In this document: piece by piece, positions 1 through 12,189 of the stretch
Layout of the letters: each line of letters begins with the position of its first letter
Position numbering within the stretch: the stretch's first letter is position 1
Assembly (NCBI RefSeq): GCF_030272615.1
Contig: NC_081408.1
Location: 615,350,476 to 615,414,475 of the forward strand
From: Cryptomeria japonica
Taxonomy: Eukaryota; Streptophyta; Pinopsida; Cupressales; Cupressaceae
Reading direction: 5' to 3'
DNA length: 64,000 nucleotides
Notes under the pieces: generated by a model
The model's input: only the letters and a program-made list of their open reading frames with translations
The model's database searches: none
What the model was told of the DNA's origin: nothing
Program-made: the position numbers and the translations under genes

Positions 1-558
1 CACCTTTGATAAATCCCAATTTTAGCAAGTATTTGTCTAATCTAGCATACCAGACTCTAGGAGCTTGTTTCAATCCATAAAGTGCTTTCTTTAACTTACA
101 TACCATGTCTCCATCATTTGATAATGAAAATACACTAGGTTGTTTAATGTAAACTTCTTCTAGAACACCATTCAAAAATGCAGATTTGACATCCATCTAA
201 TATACTTTGAAATATTTATAAGTAGCTTAAGCAAGCAACAATCTAACAGCTTCAATTCTGGCAACCAGAGAAAACGTTTCTTCATAACTAGAGAATATCC
301 TTTGTATACCATCCTGGCTTTATTTATGACTACTTCACCGACTTCATTCAATTTGTTCCTAAAAGCCCATTTAGTACCAATAACATTTTTATCCTTATGT
401 CTAGGCACAAGTTCCCAAGTGTTGTTTTTTTCAATCTGATCTAACTCTTCTTCCATGGCTGTAATCCAGTTATCATCTTTACAGGCTTCAATAACATCTT
501 TAGGTTCAAATTTAGAAATCAAGCATATTTCTTCTACAACTAACCTTCTTCTAGTCAT
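1..558 (-). pseudogene. B: copia reverse transcriptase, N-terminal part
   Basis: This encodes the start of a copia RT (RVT_2 family). Visible landmarks on the minus strand are the NTWELVPR and VIGTKWAFRNKLNE region, then [13 protein letters not shown], then [16 protein letters not shown] close to base 1. The catalytic YVDD lies beyond the window. Near 190-300 there are in-frame stops and a frame change between the KGYS segment and the VKSAFLNG segment, so it is not translatable as one frame. The family role is copying element RNA into cDNA inside virus-like particles. Confidence 0.85.
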
Positions 559-1867
559 CGTACCTTTATTCTTATCACCAATAATCTGATTCTAAGAATG
601 ATTCAATCTTACATACCTCAGAGTCTTCTAATTGTTTTGATCTTTAGGTTCTTGCACATCATCACTAGCAACAAAAACATTCAGATTCACAGTCTCTACC
701 AGATCATTTTCTTAGGTTCTTCAGGCTAAATAGGAGCTAAAACAACATGTTGACCTTCATCATAAGCTTTGATCTCCTTCCCAAGGTTTTCATCCACCTT
801 CACACTTGCACTCTCAACTATCTTTCTCAGTCTCTTGTTATAGCACCAACATGCTTTGCTATTTGTAGAATATCACAAAAAGATACCTTCATCACTTCTA
901 GCATCAAACTTTCCAATATCTTGATCTCTCTTGATATAGCATTTTCTATCAAAAACTGTGAAATATTTCATAGTAGGAACATGACCAAACCAAATCTCAT
1001 AAGGAGTCTTATCAGTATCACCTTTGATATGAAATTTATTGAATGTATAGACTGTAGTGCTAATAGCTTCTCTCTAGTAGACCTTCAAAACATTTCCATC
1101 AATCAACATGGTTCTTACAACATATAAAATAGTATGGTTCTTCCTTTCAACAATCCCATTTTGCCGTAGGGTTCTATGAGCAGATAGCTGTCTTCTAATT
1201 TCATGCATCTCATAGAAAGAATTGAACTAACTGGAACAAAATTCTCCACCTCTAATAGATCTTAGACACTTCAACTTCAATCTAGACTCAGTTTCAACTT
1301 TAGCTTTGAATATCTTGAACATCTCAAATGCTTTTGATGTTTCCTTCAAAAAGACAACCCACATCATTCTAAAATAATCATCAATTAGCAACATAAAGTA
1401 TCTATCACCCTGCCCACTTTGAACATTTATAGGTCCACACAAATCAGTATGCACAAGATCTAATATTTCATCTGATGTATACCATTTACTCTTGAAAAAA
1501 ATTCTTATTTTCTTACCCAACTGACATTCCTTAGATACCGGATTAATAGGTTTAACAATCTTAGGCAGATCTCTAACAACTTGTATAGAACTAATCTTGA
1601 TCAATGAATCAAAGTTTACATGACACATCTTTCTATGCCACAACCAACTCTCATCTATCTTAGCAATTAAACAACTTTTCTCACTAGTATTCAAATGAAA
1701 AATGTTACCTTCAGTCTTAGTCCCATATGCAATCTCTATACCAGAGGCATTCAAGATCTTTCATTTACCATCTTTGAATTGTAGATCATAACCCTTATCA
1801 ACCATCTATCCAACACAAAATATTATGCTTCAATCCTTCAACATACAAAACATCATCAATGTTATTC
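559..1867 (-). pseudogene. B: copia pre-integrase and integrase remnant
   Basis: On the minus strand this begins with a protease/pre-integrase junction (DVLYVEGLKHNIL, about 1800-1850). It continues with the HHCC-type zinc region (WLWHRKMCHVN) and the core with HTDLCGP (first catalytic Asp). The second catalytic position reads LRSIRGGEF, where the family has Asp after Ser, so that residue is lost. The third (NGIVERKN, about 1150) keeps its Glu. The C-terminal part (TPYEIWFGHVPTMKYF and following) is recognisable down to about 850. The last stretch to 559 is the variable linker before RT. Stops and at least one frame change are present. The plus-strand reading frame at 747-1127 is a shadow of this gene. 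Confidence 0.8.
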
Positions 1868-1872
1868 TTATC
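1868..1872. repeat. Target-site duplication of element A (TTATC), left copy
   Basis: TTATC stands directly before the LTR start (TGATAG) of A. The identical TTATC occurs at 9588-9592, directly after the other LTR end (CCAACA). A 5-bp duplication is normal for copia integrase. It defines the exact ends of A. Confidence 0.93.
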
Positions 1873-3395
1873 TGATAGTTCTGATACTTAATGTTAAGTA
1901 CAGATGCCAAGCTAATAAGATGAGAGGGGGGGGGGGTGGATCATACAAACTTAATCTTCCATAAAAACATCAAATTCAACCTAGGTAACATATACTTCAG
2001 TAATATAACCAAAACTGCTAAACATGCAAACTCAAAAGCATATAAACATCATACCACTCGTAACACCAAATTTAATGTGGAAACCCAAATAGGCAAAAAC
2101 CACTGTGGGATTTTAAACCCACTAAGAAATATACTCTTCTAGAGTATGCTCGGTTAAAAGCAAATCCTGTTAAAGATTACAAACACATTGCTAGATGTGA
2201 CCCGGTTAAAGGATTTCCCTCAGATCTGTTAGGATCTTCACCTTGTTAGAAGTGACCTTGTTAAAGGATTTCAAACACTTAATCAGATGTCACCTTGCTA
2301 AAGGGTTTTACAAATAAGACTATTAAGTCCACTTCGTTAACAGATTTTCTGTCACTTTACAAAATAATAGTAATAAAAATCTATCTGCAACTTCACATCT
2401 AAAAATGCTAAAGCAAATTCTTATTTGCTCAATATAATCTAGACATAGAACTAATCTTGTCCATCTGCTGGGCTCTATACTCTGTTATTCAAATAGGTCT
2501 TCAAGCTTCTGTGCTCGGTAATCACTATGTAGCATCCCTGTGCATACACTTGCCCACATGCATTGTTTATCAACAGTTCCTTATTTATAAACAATTTGCC
2601 AACCGCTTAATCTCCTTGATCACATATCCCATGATCAATCATAGCCATCAGATCTTCAAACTTGACTAGGTTCAATGTATCCTTTGATCTGAAAATGTTT
2701 TACCCCACCTTGGAACTTGCATACATTTCTTGGAACTTGTGCTAGGGTATTATGGTTTAATATGAGTTGTAGATCTTCCTGCTGATTTTCCTTTGCCATA
2801 GATTCTTTAACAAACTTCATGCACGACATACCAATCATTTAATCATAACCAGCTAATCAACTTCCTTCATTAAATAATGCTTGTATTCATTCAATGCATT
2901 ATGTTATTACTCAGTTGCAACTCGGTAAATACTGAACTTCACTCAGTAGACATTCTGCCTTCATTAACCGATAGTGATAACCTTAGGGTAGACATTTTGC
3001 TTGGTAACATAGTATAGTATTAACCTTACAATCAACAACATATGTAGGATATCAAAACAATCTAAACATCATGATCTCATCATTGTCTAACTCGGTAATA
3101 GTTGCCCATTGAATAACTTATTCTTCCCCTTATTCATCACATTCTTTCTATGTCTTTTACCAACATCTTTATACTCATCAAATCATACTTCTTAAGATAT
3201 GGCAACATCATACTGAATTAGAAAATCAATTTCTTGACATCAATGACAAAATAATAATATTAAGACAGTAAACATCCTTAATTAGTTATATCTATAATAA
3301 TCAACAACCGTCTCAATATCTTTATTGAAATGCCAACAATCTCTTATTGTAATTGGAATGCCAACAATCTCTTATTGTTTGTTATAATGCCAACA
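1873..3395 (-). repeat. A: 3' LTR
   Basis: About 1.52 kb, TG...CA bounded on the plus strand, matching 8034-9587 over its whole length. By eye the pair is roughly 95 per cent identical, with small indels. It contains a G-run near the left end (1924-1936) and the GCAAAAACCACTGTGGGA motif near 2093 that recurs in other LTRs here. Plus-strand reading frames inside it (around 1936-2142 and 2457-2669) recur in both LTRs but have no recognisable product. Confidence 0.93.
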
Positions 3396-3407
3396 ATCTC
3401 CCCCTTT
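3396..3407 (-). other. A: polypurine tract
   Basis: On the minus strand the sequence reads AAAGGGGGAGAT and directly abuts the TGTTGG LTR start. This is the usual plus-strand DNA primer of copia elements. Confidence 0.88.
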
Positions 3408-3783
3408 GGCATTGATGGAAAAACCAATTGATTTGACCTAATTGATTCGGATTGCTATGAGATTCTGAAATGCTGAAATTCTCTCCTCCTATCATCAGTC
3501 TTCTCCCCCATACATTAGTCTTCTCCCCTTTTCTTCAGTGTTCTCCCCCTTTGACAACAATGCCAAAAAGTAAAGAACTAAAACATGATCTCTTCCTGTA
3601 TGAAGTGAATTCCTTGCAGTTTTGTGTCAACTTAGCCTCGGTTAGAGCATTTTGTCTTCAATTCCTGTTCCCTATATTTGTTTCCTGCACACCTTTAGAA
3701 AACATCCTAAAGTGTGTAAATCAACATCAATCCACATATAATATTTTGTAGATTCATCAAATTGATGCTTTCACCAAACTCGG

Positions 3784-5459
3784 TCAGTGAGTGGAAGATA
3801 GGGGTAGGACCCCTAACTTACTTCTGAGATACTCAAAAGTGTCCCTTGGTAGTGGCTTGGTGAAGATATCTTCTATTTGTTCCTTTGAGCTAACATACTC
3901 CAACACCACTTTCTTCTCTTGAGCTTCTTCTCTAAGATAATGATATTTGATAGAGATGTGCTTTGTCTTAGAGTGCATAACAAGATTGTTTGAAATGTTA
4001 ATGGCACTAGTATTGTCATAGAATATAGTTACTGGCTCGGTAACTTGCTCATTTATACCTTCCAACAGTTGTTTGATCCATGCTATGTTGGTACAATTCA
4101 ATGCTGCAGCAACATATTCAGCTTTTGCTGTTGACTGTGAAACACATCCTTGTTTCTTGCTAAGCCAACTCACTAGTCTTTCTCCTAAAAAGAAAGCTCC
4201 TCCACTTGTGCTTTTTCTGTCATCAATGTTGCCTTCCCAATCAGCATCAGTATAAACTTCTAAATCAAAAACATTTCCTTTCTGATATACTAAGCCATAA
4301 TCCTCAGTGCCTTTCAAGTATTTGAAAATTCTCTTGATTGCTGTCATGTGTGTTTCCTTGGGATCTACAGAAAATATTGCAACTATACCTACTGCATGTG
4401 CTATATCTAGCCTGCTGTGAACAACATATTGTAGCTTTCCAATCATGGATCGGTAAAGTGTCTCATCAACAGATGCAGATTCATCTTTCTTTGATAATTT
4501 ACAGTTGGTAGTCATAGGAGTACTTACTGGTTTTGAATCCTCCATTCCAAATGTCTTCAAGATTTCCTTTATGTACTTGGATTGAGTAATGAAAATCTCA
4601 TCTTTCATTTGCAATATTTGTAAACCTATAAAATATTGTATCTCACCGATTAATGACATCTCAAATTCTTTGCTCATTTCATTTCCAAAGTTCTTGCATA
4701 AAGAGTCATTTCCACAAAAGATAATATCATCAACAAATATGGCTTAGATCAGTATTCCATTTTAATCATTCTTCATGTACATATTGTTGTTTTCACTTGT
4801 TCTTATAAAACCAATCTTGATTAAATAAGAGTGTAATCTTTCATACCATGCTCTAGGTGCTTGTTTCAGACCATATAAAGCTTTGTTCAATTTACATACC
4901 TGATCTTTATTCTTATCTTCAACAAATCCTTTAGGTTGTTCAATAAAAACTTCTTCTTCTAATATACCATTCAGAAATGCAAATTTGACATCCATTTGAT
5001 ATACCTTGAAATTATTGAAAGCAGCATATGCCAACAATGTTCTTACTCCTTCAAGTCTTGTCACAGGTGCAAAAGTCTCACCATAATCAATTCCTTATTC
5101 TTGGGCATAAGCTTTGCAAACTAGTCTTGCTTTATTTCGAATGACCTCACCTTTTTCATTCAGCTTGTTTCTGAAAATCCACTTTGTACCGATTACATTT
5201 TTGTCCTTCGGTCTTGGGACCGGTGTCCATGTGTCATTCTTCTTGATTTGATCAATCTCTTTTGTCATAGCATTTATCCAATCTTCACTGTTAAATACCT
5301 CTTTCACTATCCTCGGTTCAAATTCAGATATCAGACATGTGTTTTGTCTTAGTTTGTTCCTTGTCATCACTGGATCATCCTTATCTCCTATAATCTGACT
5401 TGATGCATGATGTCTTCTAACATACTTGGCTAATACAAGCTCGATAGACTCTGTATGAT
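3784..5459 (-). pseudogene. A: copia reverse transcriptase and RNase H
   Basis: The RT fingers (NDTWTPVP, VIGTKWIFRNKLNE) lie near 5150-5280. [15 protein letters not shown] and [16 protein letters not shown] follow near 4840-5000. The active site at 4726-4737 reads FVDD instead of YVDD. RNase H follows with YTDADWEGN, STAKAEY and FYDNTSAI, plus the end motif IFTKPLPRDTFEYLRSKLG at about 3800-3860, which is characteristic of copia. Stops at 5095, 4762 and about 4744 break the frame within RT. The 5095 stop replaces a codon just before GIDYGETFAPV. RNase H normally removes RNA during reverse transcription. It is otherwise well preserved. Confidence 0.92.
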
Positions 5460-6330
5460 CTTCTTCATCACTCGGTAATTGGATATTCTCTTCATTTTCT
5501 TCAATAGTTCTCTCTGTAAGACTTGTCGGTTGAACAAAGACAAATTCATCATAATCTTCTGGTTCTTTGGAGTTTCCTTCATCATTTCTTTTTGCAAATT
5601 CATCAATTTTCACATTTGCACTTTCTACTATTTTGTTAGATGATTTGATTAGACAATTAAATGTTTTACTTCTAGAAGAATAACCAAGAAATGTTCCTTC
5701 TTCACTTTTCTGATCAAACTTGCCATTTCTATCATCTTTGTGAACATAGCATCTACTTCCAAATATTTTAAAATAACTTACATTAGGTTTCTTGTGATAC
5801 CAGATCTCATATGGTGTCTTCAAAGTTCCTTTCTTCATTTGTACTCAGTTCAGGGTGTAAACTGCTGTGCTTATTGCTTCTCTCCAAAATGTTTGTGATA
5901 CTTTCTTTTCAATCATCAGGGTTCTGGCACAATCCACAATAGATTTGTTTCTTCTCTTAGCTATCCCATTTTGTTGTGGAGTTCTCAGTGCAGAGACCTA
6001 TCTTTTTATACCATGATCATTGCAGAATAAGTTGAACTTGTCAAATGTGAACTCTCCTCCTCTATCTGATCTAAGACATTTCAGTTGTCTTCCTATTTCA
6101 TTTTCAACTCTTGCCTTGTACCATTTAAACATTTGAAAAGCTTCTGATTTTTCTTTTAAAAACATAACTGCCATCATCCTTGAGTAATCAGCCATAAATA
6201 ATATGAAATATTTATCACCATAATAACTTTGAACTTTCATAGGACCACAAAGATCAGTGTGCACAAGATCTAAAATTCCCTTAGAAGTGTAGGACTTACT
6301 TGTAAAGCTTGATCTTGTCATCTTACCCAT
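5460..6330 (-). pseudogene. A: copia integrase
   Basis: The core begins with MGKMTRSSF, then HTDLCGP (catalytic Asp) and LRSDRGGEF (catalytic Asp). The third catalytic position (about 5950-5975) reads NGIAKRRNKS, with Lys where the family has Glu, so strand transfer should be dead. The C-terminal half carries TPYEIWYHKKPNVSYFKIFG and GTFLGYSS. In-frame stops lie at 5998 and about 5847. The acidic region at about 5460-5600 is the linker to RT. Confidence 0.9.
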
Positions 6331-7968
6331 CTAGCATCCTCGACACATAGCATTCTCAAGTTTTTCAAGACTCGGTAGACCTCTTACTCGGTGCTTCTTG
6401 CTTATTTTGATCAGATTATCAAAATTTACATGACAAAACCTTTTATTCCATAACCAGGTATCATCTATCTTTGCATACAGACACTTGTTCTGAGTTGAGT
6501 CAAGGTGAAATGTGTTACCTTTTGTTTGTGTCCCGGTAGTAGCTAACTTTCCATGCTTGTCATGAACTTTGACAATTCCTTTCTGAAATTCTATTCGGTA
6601 ACCTGTATTGTTTAGCTGTGCTAAACTCAACAAATTGTATTTCAAACCTTCAACCCAATAAACATCATTGCATCTTGCATTGTCAAGAAGTTTTATGGAT
6701 CCTTTACCTTTTACCAGACATGGTGCATCATTACCAAATCTTACATAGCCTCCATCATAATCTTCTAATGTAACAAATTTGTGTTTATCACCTGTCATGT
6801 GATGTGAGCATCCACTATCTATGATCCAAGAATCATTAGTATTTATGTGAGATATTAGGGCTTTTTCTTCATACCTTTCTTCATCTGATCCATCTTTGAT
6901 AGCCACATAAACTACTTCCTCTGTATCAGTTTCATCTGATTTATCATCATTTGATTCCTCATCAGCTATTAGGCATGACTTTCTATCTCTTCTTCTGAAG
7001 TCTTGGTATCCTTTGTAATGATTATCTTTCTGTCTGTCATCTCGGTAATCTCTCTTTTCAGTAGATTCTTTGTCAAGATAGTTAGAAGCCATATGTCCTA
7101 TCTTATCACAATTGAAACATTTCAAAGGTAGTTTTCCTTTATACTTAACTTTCCCTCTCGGTAACCTTCTAGCTAATAGTGCTTCAAATTCTTCTTGCTT
7201 TCTGATTTCCTCATACAGTTTGTGTACTTCTTCCATGTTCTTGCAAAATCTTTCACTTGCTCCACTCTGATCCCCTTTAGCGTACTTACTCATTCTATCA
7301 TTGTAATCATCAGATTCACTAATATGAAAAGAACTAAATGCATATTCAACTTTATTTACCGAAGACCCACTATTATCAAAGTTACTTAACTCAAATGCAT
7401 GTAGCTTACCAATAGTAGCATCTAAATAAACTGGCATATTGGGTACAAACCTCAATTCATTGATTGTAGAGACTCGGATTGCATAAGCTGGTGGAAGGGT
7501 TCTTAACAACTTACTTGTTATATCCTTTTCTTCAATAGTTCCACCTGCTCCTTTGATTTGATTGACAATCTCCTTTAGTCTTGTACTGTACTGAGTTATG
7601 TTCTCACCTTCATTCATCCTCATAGATTCAAGTTGTCCTCTTAGACTATCCACTTTTGCTCTTTGAACATGTTCATCTCCACCATACACAGATATGAGCT
7701 TGTACCACATTGCCTTTGCATCATTGCAGCCTTCTAGATCATTAAACTCTGAGTTGGTCAATGCAAATGTTATTTCAATCATTGCTTGGATACGTTCTTT
7801 CTTTTCCTTTATCTCTTCCATTGTCAATGGATAGGTGCTTGGTGTAATGAAATTATTCTCCAGATAATATACAGCATATTCTCCAACTCTTGATAGGTGC
7901 AACTTCATCCTTTTCTGCCATGTAGAGAAACTTGACTTGTTCAGCTTCGGTGCATCCCTCTTATACAT
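6331..7968 (-). pseudogene. A: gag, protease and pre-integrase domain
   Basis: This is a 545-codon open stretch. Residues 1-190 are a UBN2-type gag (WYKLISVYGG and LRGQLESMRM). A CCHC knuckle near 7085-7125 reads CFNCDKIGHMASNY, with the last Cys replaced by Tyr. The aspartic protease motif IIDSGCSHHMTGD lies near 6810. A pre-integrase segment with LKYNLLSLAQL, LWNKRFCHVN and CRGC follows. The stop at 6331 replaces the Gln codon that usually links to GKM of integrase. The Met at 7968 is the likely start, about 50 bases from the primer site. Confidence 0.92.
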
Positions 7969-8019
7969 CTTTGGATCTTTTCCTCAAGTACCTTTAAACT
8001 TTTTCTTCCAGAGTCCAAA

Positions 8020-8031
8020 GCTCTGATACTA
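8020..8031 (-). other. A: primer binding site, initiator-Met tRNA type
   Basis: The minus strand reads TAGTATCAGAGC, one mismatch from the usual TGGTATCAGAGC. Two bases separate it from the LTR, as in B, C and K. Confidence 0.85.
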
Positions 8032-8033
8032 AT

Positions 8034-9587
8034 TGATAGTTCTGATACTTAATGTTAAGTACAGATTCCAAGCTAATAAGATGAGAGGGGGGGGGTGAAT
8101 CATACAAACTTAATCTTCCATAAAAACAATAGATTCAACCTCGGTAACATATACTTTAGTAATATAACCAAAAATGCTAAACATGCAAACTCAAAAACAT
8201 ATAAACATCATAACACTCATAACACCAAATTTAACGTCGAAACCCAAATAGGGAAAAACCACTGTGGGATTTCAGACCCACTAAGAAATATACTCTTCTA
8301 GAGTATGCTCAGTAAAAAGCAAATCCTGTTAAAGATTACAAACACATTGCTAGATGTGACCCGGTTAAAGGATTTCCCTTAGATCTGTTAGGATCTTCAC
8401 CTTGTTAGAAGTGACCTTGTTAAAGGATTTCAAACACTCAATCAGAATGTCACCTTGCTAGAGGGTTTTACAAATAAGACTATTAAGTCCACTTGGTTAA
8501 GAGATTTTCTGTCACTTTACAAAATAATAGTAATAAAAATCTATCTGCAACTTCACATCTAAAAATGCTAAAGTAGATTCTTATTTGCTCAATATAATCT
8601 AGACATAGAACTAATCTTATCCATCTGCTAGGCTCTATACTCTGTTATTCAAACAGGTCTTCAAGCTTTTGTGCTCGGTAATCACTATGTAGCATCCTTG
8701 TGCATACACTTGCTCGCATGCATTGTTTATCAACAGTTCCTTATTTATAAACAATTTGCCAATTGCTTAATCTCCTTGATCACATATCCCATGATCAATC
8801 ATAGCCATCAAATCTTCAAAATTGACCATGTTCAATGTATCCTTTGATTTGAAAACATTTTACCCCACCTTGGAACTTGCATACATTTATTGGAACTTGT
8901 GCTAGGGTATTGCGGTTTAATCTAAGCTGTAGATCTTCCTGCTGATTTTCCTTTGCCATAGATTCTTTAACAAACTTCATGCATGGCATACCAATCATTT
9001 AATCATAACCAACTCATCAGCTTCTTTCATTAAATAATGCTTTTATTCATTCAATGCATTCTGTTATTACTCAGTTGCAACTCAGTAAATACTGAACTTC
9101 AATCGATAGACATTCTACCTTCATTAACTGATAGCAATAACCTTAGGGTTTACTGACTAGGTTCCTTAAGGTTTACCGACTAGGTTCTTTGCTCAGTAAC
9201 ATAATATAGTATTAACCTTACAATCAACAACATATGTAGGATATCAAAACAATCTAAACATCATGATCTCATCATTGTCTAACTCGGTAATAGTTGCCCA
9301 TTGAATAACTTATTCTTCCCCTCATTCATCACATTCTTTATGTGTCTTTTACTGACATCTTTATACTCATCAAATCATACTTCTTAAGATATGGCAACAT
9401 CATACTGAATTAGAAAATCAATTTCTTGACATCAATGACAAAATAATAATATTAAGATAGTAAACATCCTTAATCAGTTATATCCATAATCATCAACAAC
9501 CTTCTCAATATCTTTATTGAAATGCCAACAATCTCTTATTATAATTGGAATGCCAACAATCTCTTATTGTCAGTTATAATTCCAACA
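8034..9587 (-). repeat. A: 5' LTR
   Basis: About 1.55 kb, partner of 1873-3395. It carries one extra short repeat near 9145-9190 (TTTACYGACTAGGTTC occurs twice) that is absent from the other LTR. Two short runs (ATGCCAACAATCTCTTATT) also repeat at the right end near 9520-9570. Ends are TGATAG and CCAACA, followed by TTATC. Confidence 0.93.
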
Positions 9588-10872
9588 TTATCATCAAAAT
9601 AAATTGATCCTCTCCCACGGATTACACAGGATTTGTCTTCACCAAATCTAACTATTCCACCATCATACCTCTCCATGCTCACAAATTTTCTTTTATCACC
9701 GGTCATATGATGTGAACAACCACTGTCAATCACCCATTCACTTTTTGTTCTACCTTTGCAGTCAAAGCTTTCTCCTCTATAAAACAACTAGTGGAATCAA
9801 TAGGAATGTGTCTATCTTATTTAATGGCAATAAACACAAATTCATCTCCTTTTGATTCTTCATCTTTAACACCCTCATCTGTAGCATAATATTAGTTCTT
9901 TTGGTTCCTAAACTTCTGGTTAGACTTATAAGGCTTATCGTACTTCTCATGCTTCTCATATCTATCATTCCTATCAAACTTATCAAAGTTATCATGTATG
10001 TCATACTTAGCCATTCTCTCTGGACATATAGAAGAAAAATGTCTTATCTTATTATAAGAAAAATATTTCGAAGGAAAATTTCAATCATACTTACCAACAC
10101 CTTTAGGCAATCTCTCAACAATCAATGCTTCAAGCTCATCTAACTCTCTTTCTTGCTCAACTATCTCTCTCCTTTCTCTTTCATATCTAGATATCCTGCA
10201 CTCATCAAGATCATATTTCTACTTACCAAACATAGATCATGATGCCTTGAATGCTGTCTCTGACTTTCCAAATTCACTCAGTTCAAATGCAACAAGTTTT
10301 CCAACCAATGCATCTCTTGTCACTATAGTTACACTCCAAATTTCATCAATAGTGTCAACCTTATCTTTATAAGTAGGAGGCAAAGATCTAAACACCTTAG
10401 TAATAATATCATCTTCTTCAATCTTTCCACTAACAGATCTGATACCAAGGACACACTCATTCACCTTAGCCATGTATGAATGTATGTTCTCATCATCTCC
10501 CATCTTCAATGTCTCATACTTTCCTTCTAAACTCTGCAACTTAGCAACTTTAACTTGACTATCACCTTCATATAGGATCTCAAGCATCTCCCAAATCTCA
10601 TGTGCTGTCTGAAGTTCCATAACATTTATAATTTAAGAATCAGTTAGGGAACTGAGTAATGCTTCCTTTATTCTGATGTTATATTCATCTTCCTTAAGCT
10701 CATTAGGAGTGGATGGTCCATTATGAGGAACAACATAGGCATTCTTAGTAATCTTCCAATAATCTTCTGCAAGACATTTCAAATGCACCTCTATTCATCT
10801 CTTCTATATAGTGTAGTTGCTTCCATGAAACCTTAGACCATCTTTCTTGAAAGCAATACGTTGAGCAACCAT
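9588..10872 (-). pseudogene. B: gag and protease
   Basis: Gag starts at the ATG at 10870-10872 (MVAQRIAFKKDGLRFHGSNY) and has a stop soon after. The UBN2-like core spans 10237-10620 (WEMLEILYEGDSQVKVAKLQ). The zinc knuckle near 10040-10075 has decayed: the first two Cys of the family read Tyr, and Gly before His reads Arg. A charged YEKHEKYDKPY stretch follows. The protease has the active-site motif VIDSGCSHHMTGDK near 9720. The gene is then cut by element A at 9592, and B resumes at 1867. Stops and frame changes are present near 9780-9900. Confidence 0.85.
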
Positions 10873-10914
10873 TCTGGATCTCCTCAAGCGATTAAGATTC
10901 TACTAGAGGATCTA

Positions 10915-10926
10915 GCTCTGATACCA
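10915..10926 (-). other. B: primer binding site, initiator-Met tRNA type
   Basis: The minus strand reads TGGTATCAGAGC exactly, two bases from the LTR boundary at 10929. Confidence 0.9.
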
Positions 10927-10928
10927 AT

Positions 10929-12189
10929 TGTTTTCAACAATCAAGAAAGAAGATTGAGAGAGGGGGGGGGGGGTAGTGGTTGAATGAGTCATGATCGGAT
11001 CAAAACAAATTAAATTCCCAAATATAAACTGATAAATTGTAGTAACAGATAGATAAGCAACTTAACAACATGACACATAACACCAATATTTTGACTTGGA
11101 AAACCTAGTTGAGGGAAAAACCATGGTGGGAACCTACACACAGTAAGATGATACGCTATAGTAGTATGTAAAAATATTATAATGGGGAATGCACATACAT
11201 TCAGGGACACTGCCTAGAGCTTAGTGTTCAAAAGATATATGCCCAGAACGCTACAACTCTAAGGGAAGTCTCACCGACTTAGAATATTATTTGGACTACA
11301 ATCTGGAAGGAATGAACTACAATGATAGCATCTACAAATTCCTGATGACAGTTCCAGTTAAGAAAAGTTGTCTGGTCTGCAATACCAAACACATTTGAAC
11401 ACTTCGCTAAATGATATATCCTTGTTCTTACATTTACTTCTCTCTGATAATGCAGACACAATATCGAAACCTAAATTACATAAGTATATCACTTATATAT
11501 ATAAATCATCAACCTTGATAACAAGGTCGGCTAAACCCTCAACTCATAATTATTAAAAATACATTAGATGATACAAAGGTCAACCACCAAACTAATATTA
11601 TGATTTACATTACATAGAATAGACCTAATTCAAATTTCCAAATGATTAGATCCACCGAAAATCCTTCCAAGATCAACCGCAACACGCTACACCACCAGAA
11701 ATACTGCATAACAAGCAAATCATCACCGGTTCATAGAAATCACCAAAAAATCGCAAAACGATCAATGCAGATTGCCAAAACAAATAGGAAATGACTAGGA
11801 AACACCAACAAGCATGTTAGAATCATACGAAACTTTTGCACGAATACCTCTTTTCAAATCTTCATTGGTTAACATCTCAAAGCTCAAGAACACAACCAAT
11901 CAACAACTGTCACGAGGAAAGATAACTTGTGAAGCACCAAATCATGAACTATCTGAATTTAAGTTACACAAGATCATCCCAAACAATAATCCAAATTATA
12001 AGCACAAGATTTGATCACACTGTAATATACCAGAGGAAATACTAGATTCTGCAAAACAATGATCAGCACAACCAAACTACAAACCGGACCAAAAACTCTT
12101 CCCAAACTCACTGAAATAACTCATAAGAATATGTCGACATGAATGAGAACAACATATCCTAGCAGAAGTAATGAATAACCAAATGCAAT
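10929..12189 (-). repeat. B: 5' LTR
   Basis: It starts TGTTTTCAACAATC next to the primer site and has a 13-base G-run at 10960-10972. The GGAAAACC...GGGAAAAACCATGGTGGG motif lies at 11097-11132. No partner LTR is in the window, so the right limit is a guess: the last B-like sequence before the inverted LTR piece at 12190. Short reading frames inside it have no recognisable product. Confidence 0.65.

Larger units (their letters stand above)
1873..9587 (-). mobile_element. Element A: full-length Ty1/copia retrotransposon, minus strand
   Basis: This is a complete 7.7-kb element with LTRs at 1873-3395 and 8034-9587, a primer site next to the right LTR, and a purine tract next to the left LTR. 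Target duplications are perfect. The polyprotein (gag-PR-IN-RT-RH) stays in a single minus-strand frame from 7968 to 3784, about 1395 codons. It is interrupted only by in-frame stops near 6331, 5998, 5847, 5095, 4762 and 4744, and I saw no frameshift. Several stops look like CAG-to-TAG or CGA-to-TGA changes. It inserted into element B. Confidence 0.94.
1..12189 (-). mobile_element. Element B: Ty1/copia retrotransposon, split by element A
   Basis: Read on the minus strand the order is 5' LTR (from 10929 upward), iMet primer site (10915-10926), gag, protease, integrase and RT, running off the window at base 1. The 3' half of RT, the RNase H and the 3' LTR are therefore not visible. Element A sits between protease and integrase. 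The duplicated TTATC flanks A, and the sequence of B is collinear on both sides: the protease region ends at 9593 and the pre-integrase region resumes at 1867. Multiple stops and lost catalytic residues make it a dead copy. The outer right limit near 12189 is approximate because no second LTR is available for comparison. Confidence 0.85.

Noticed and set aside
747-1127. Plus-strand open frame of 126 codons
   Set aside because: It is antisense to the integrase C-terminal region of B, which reads clearly on the minus strand.
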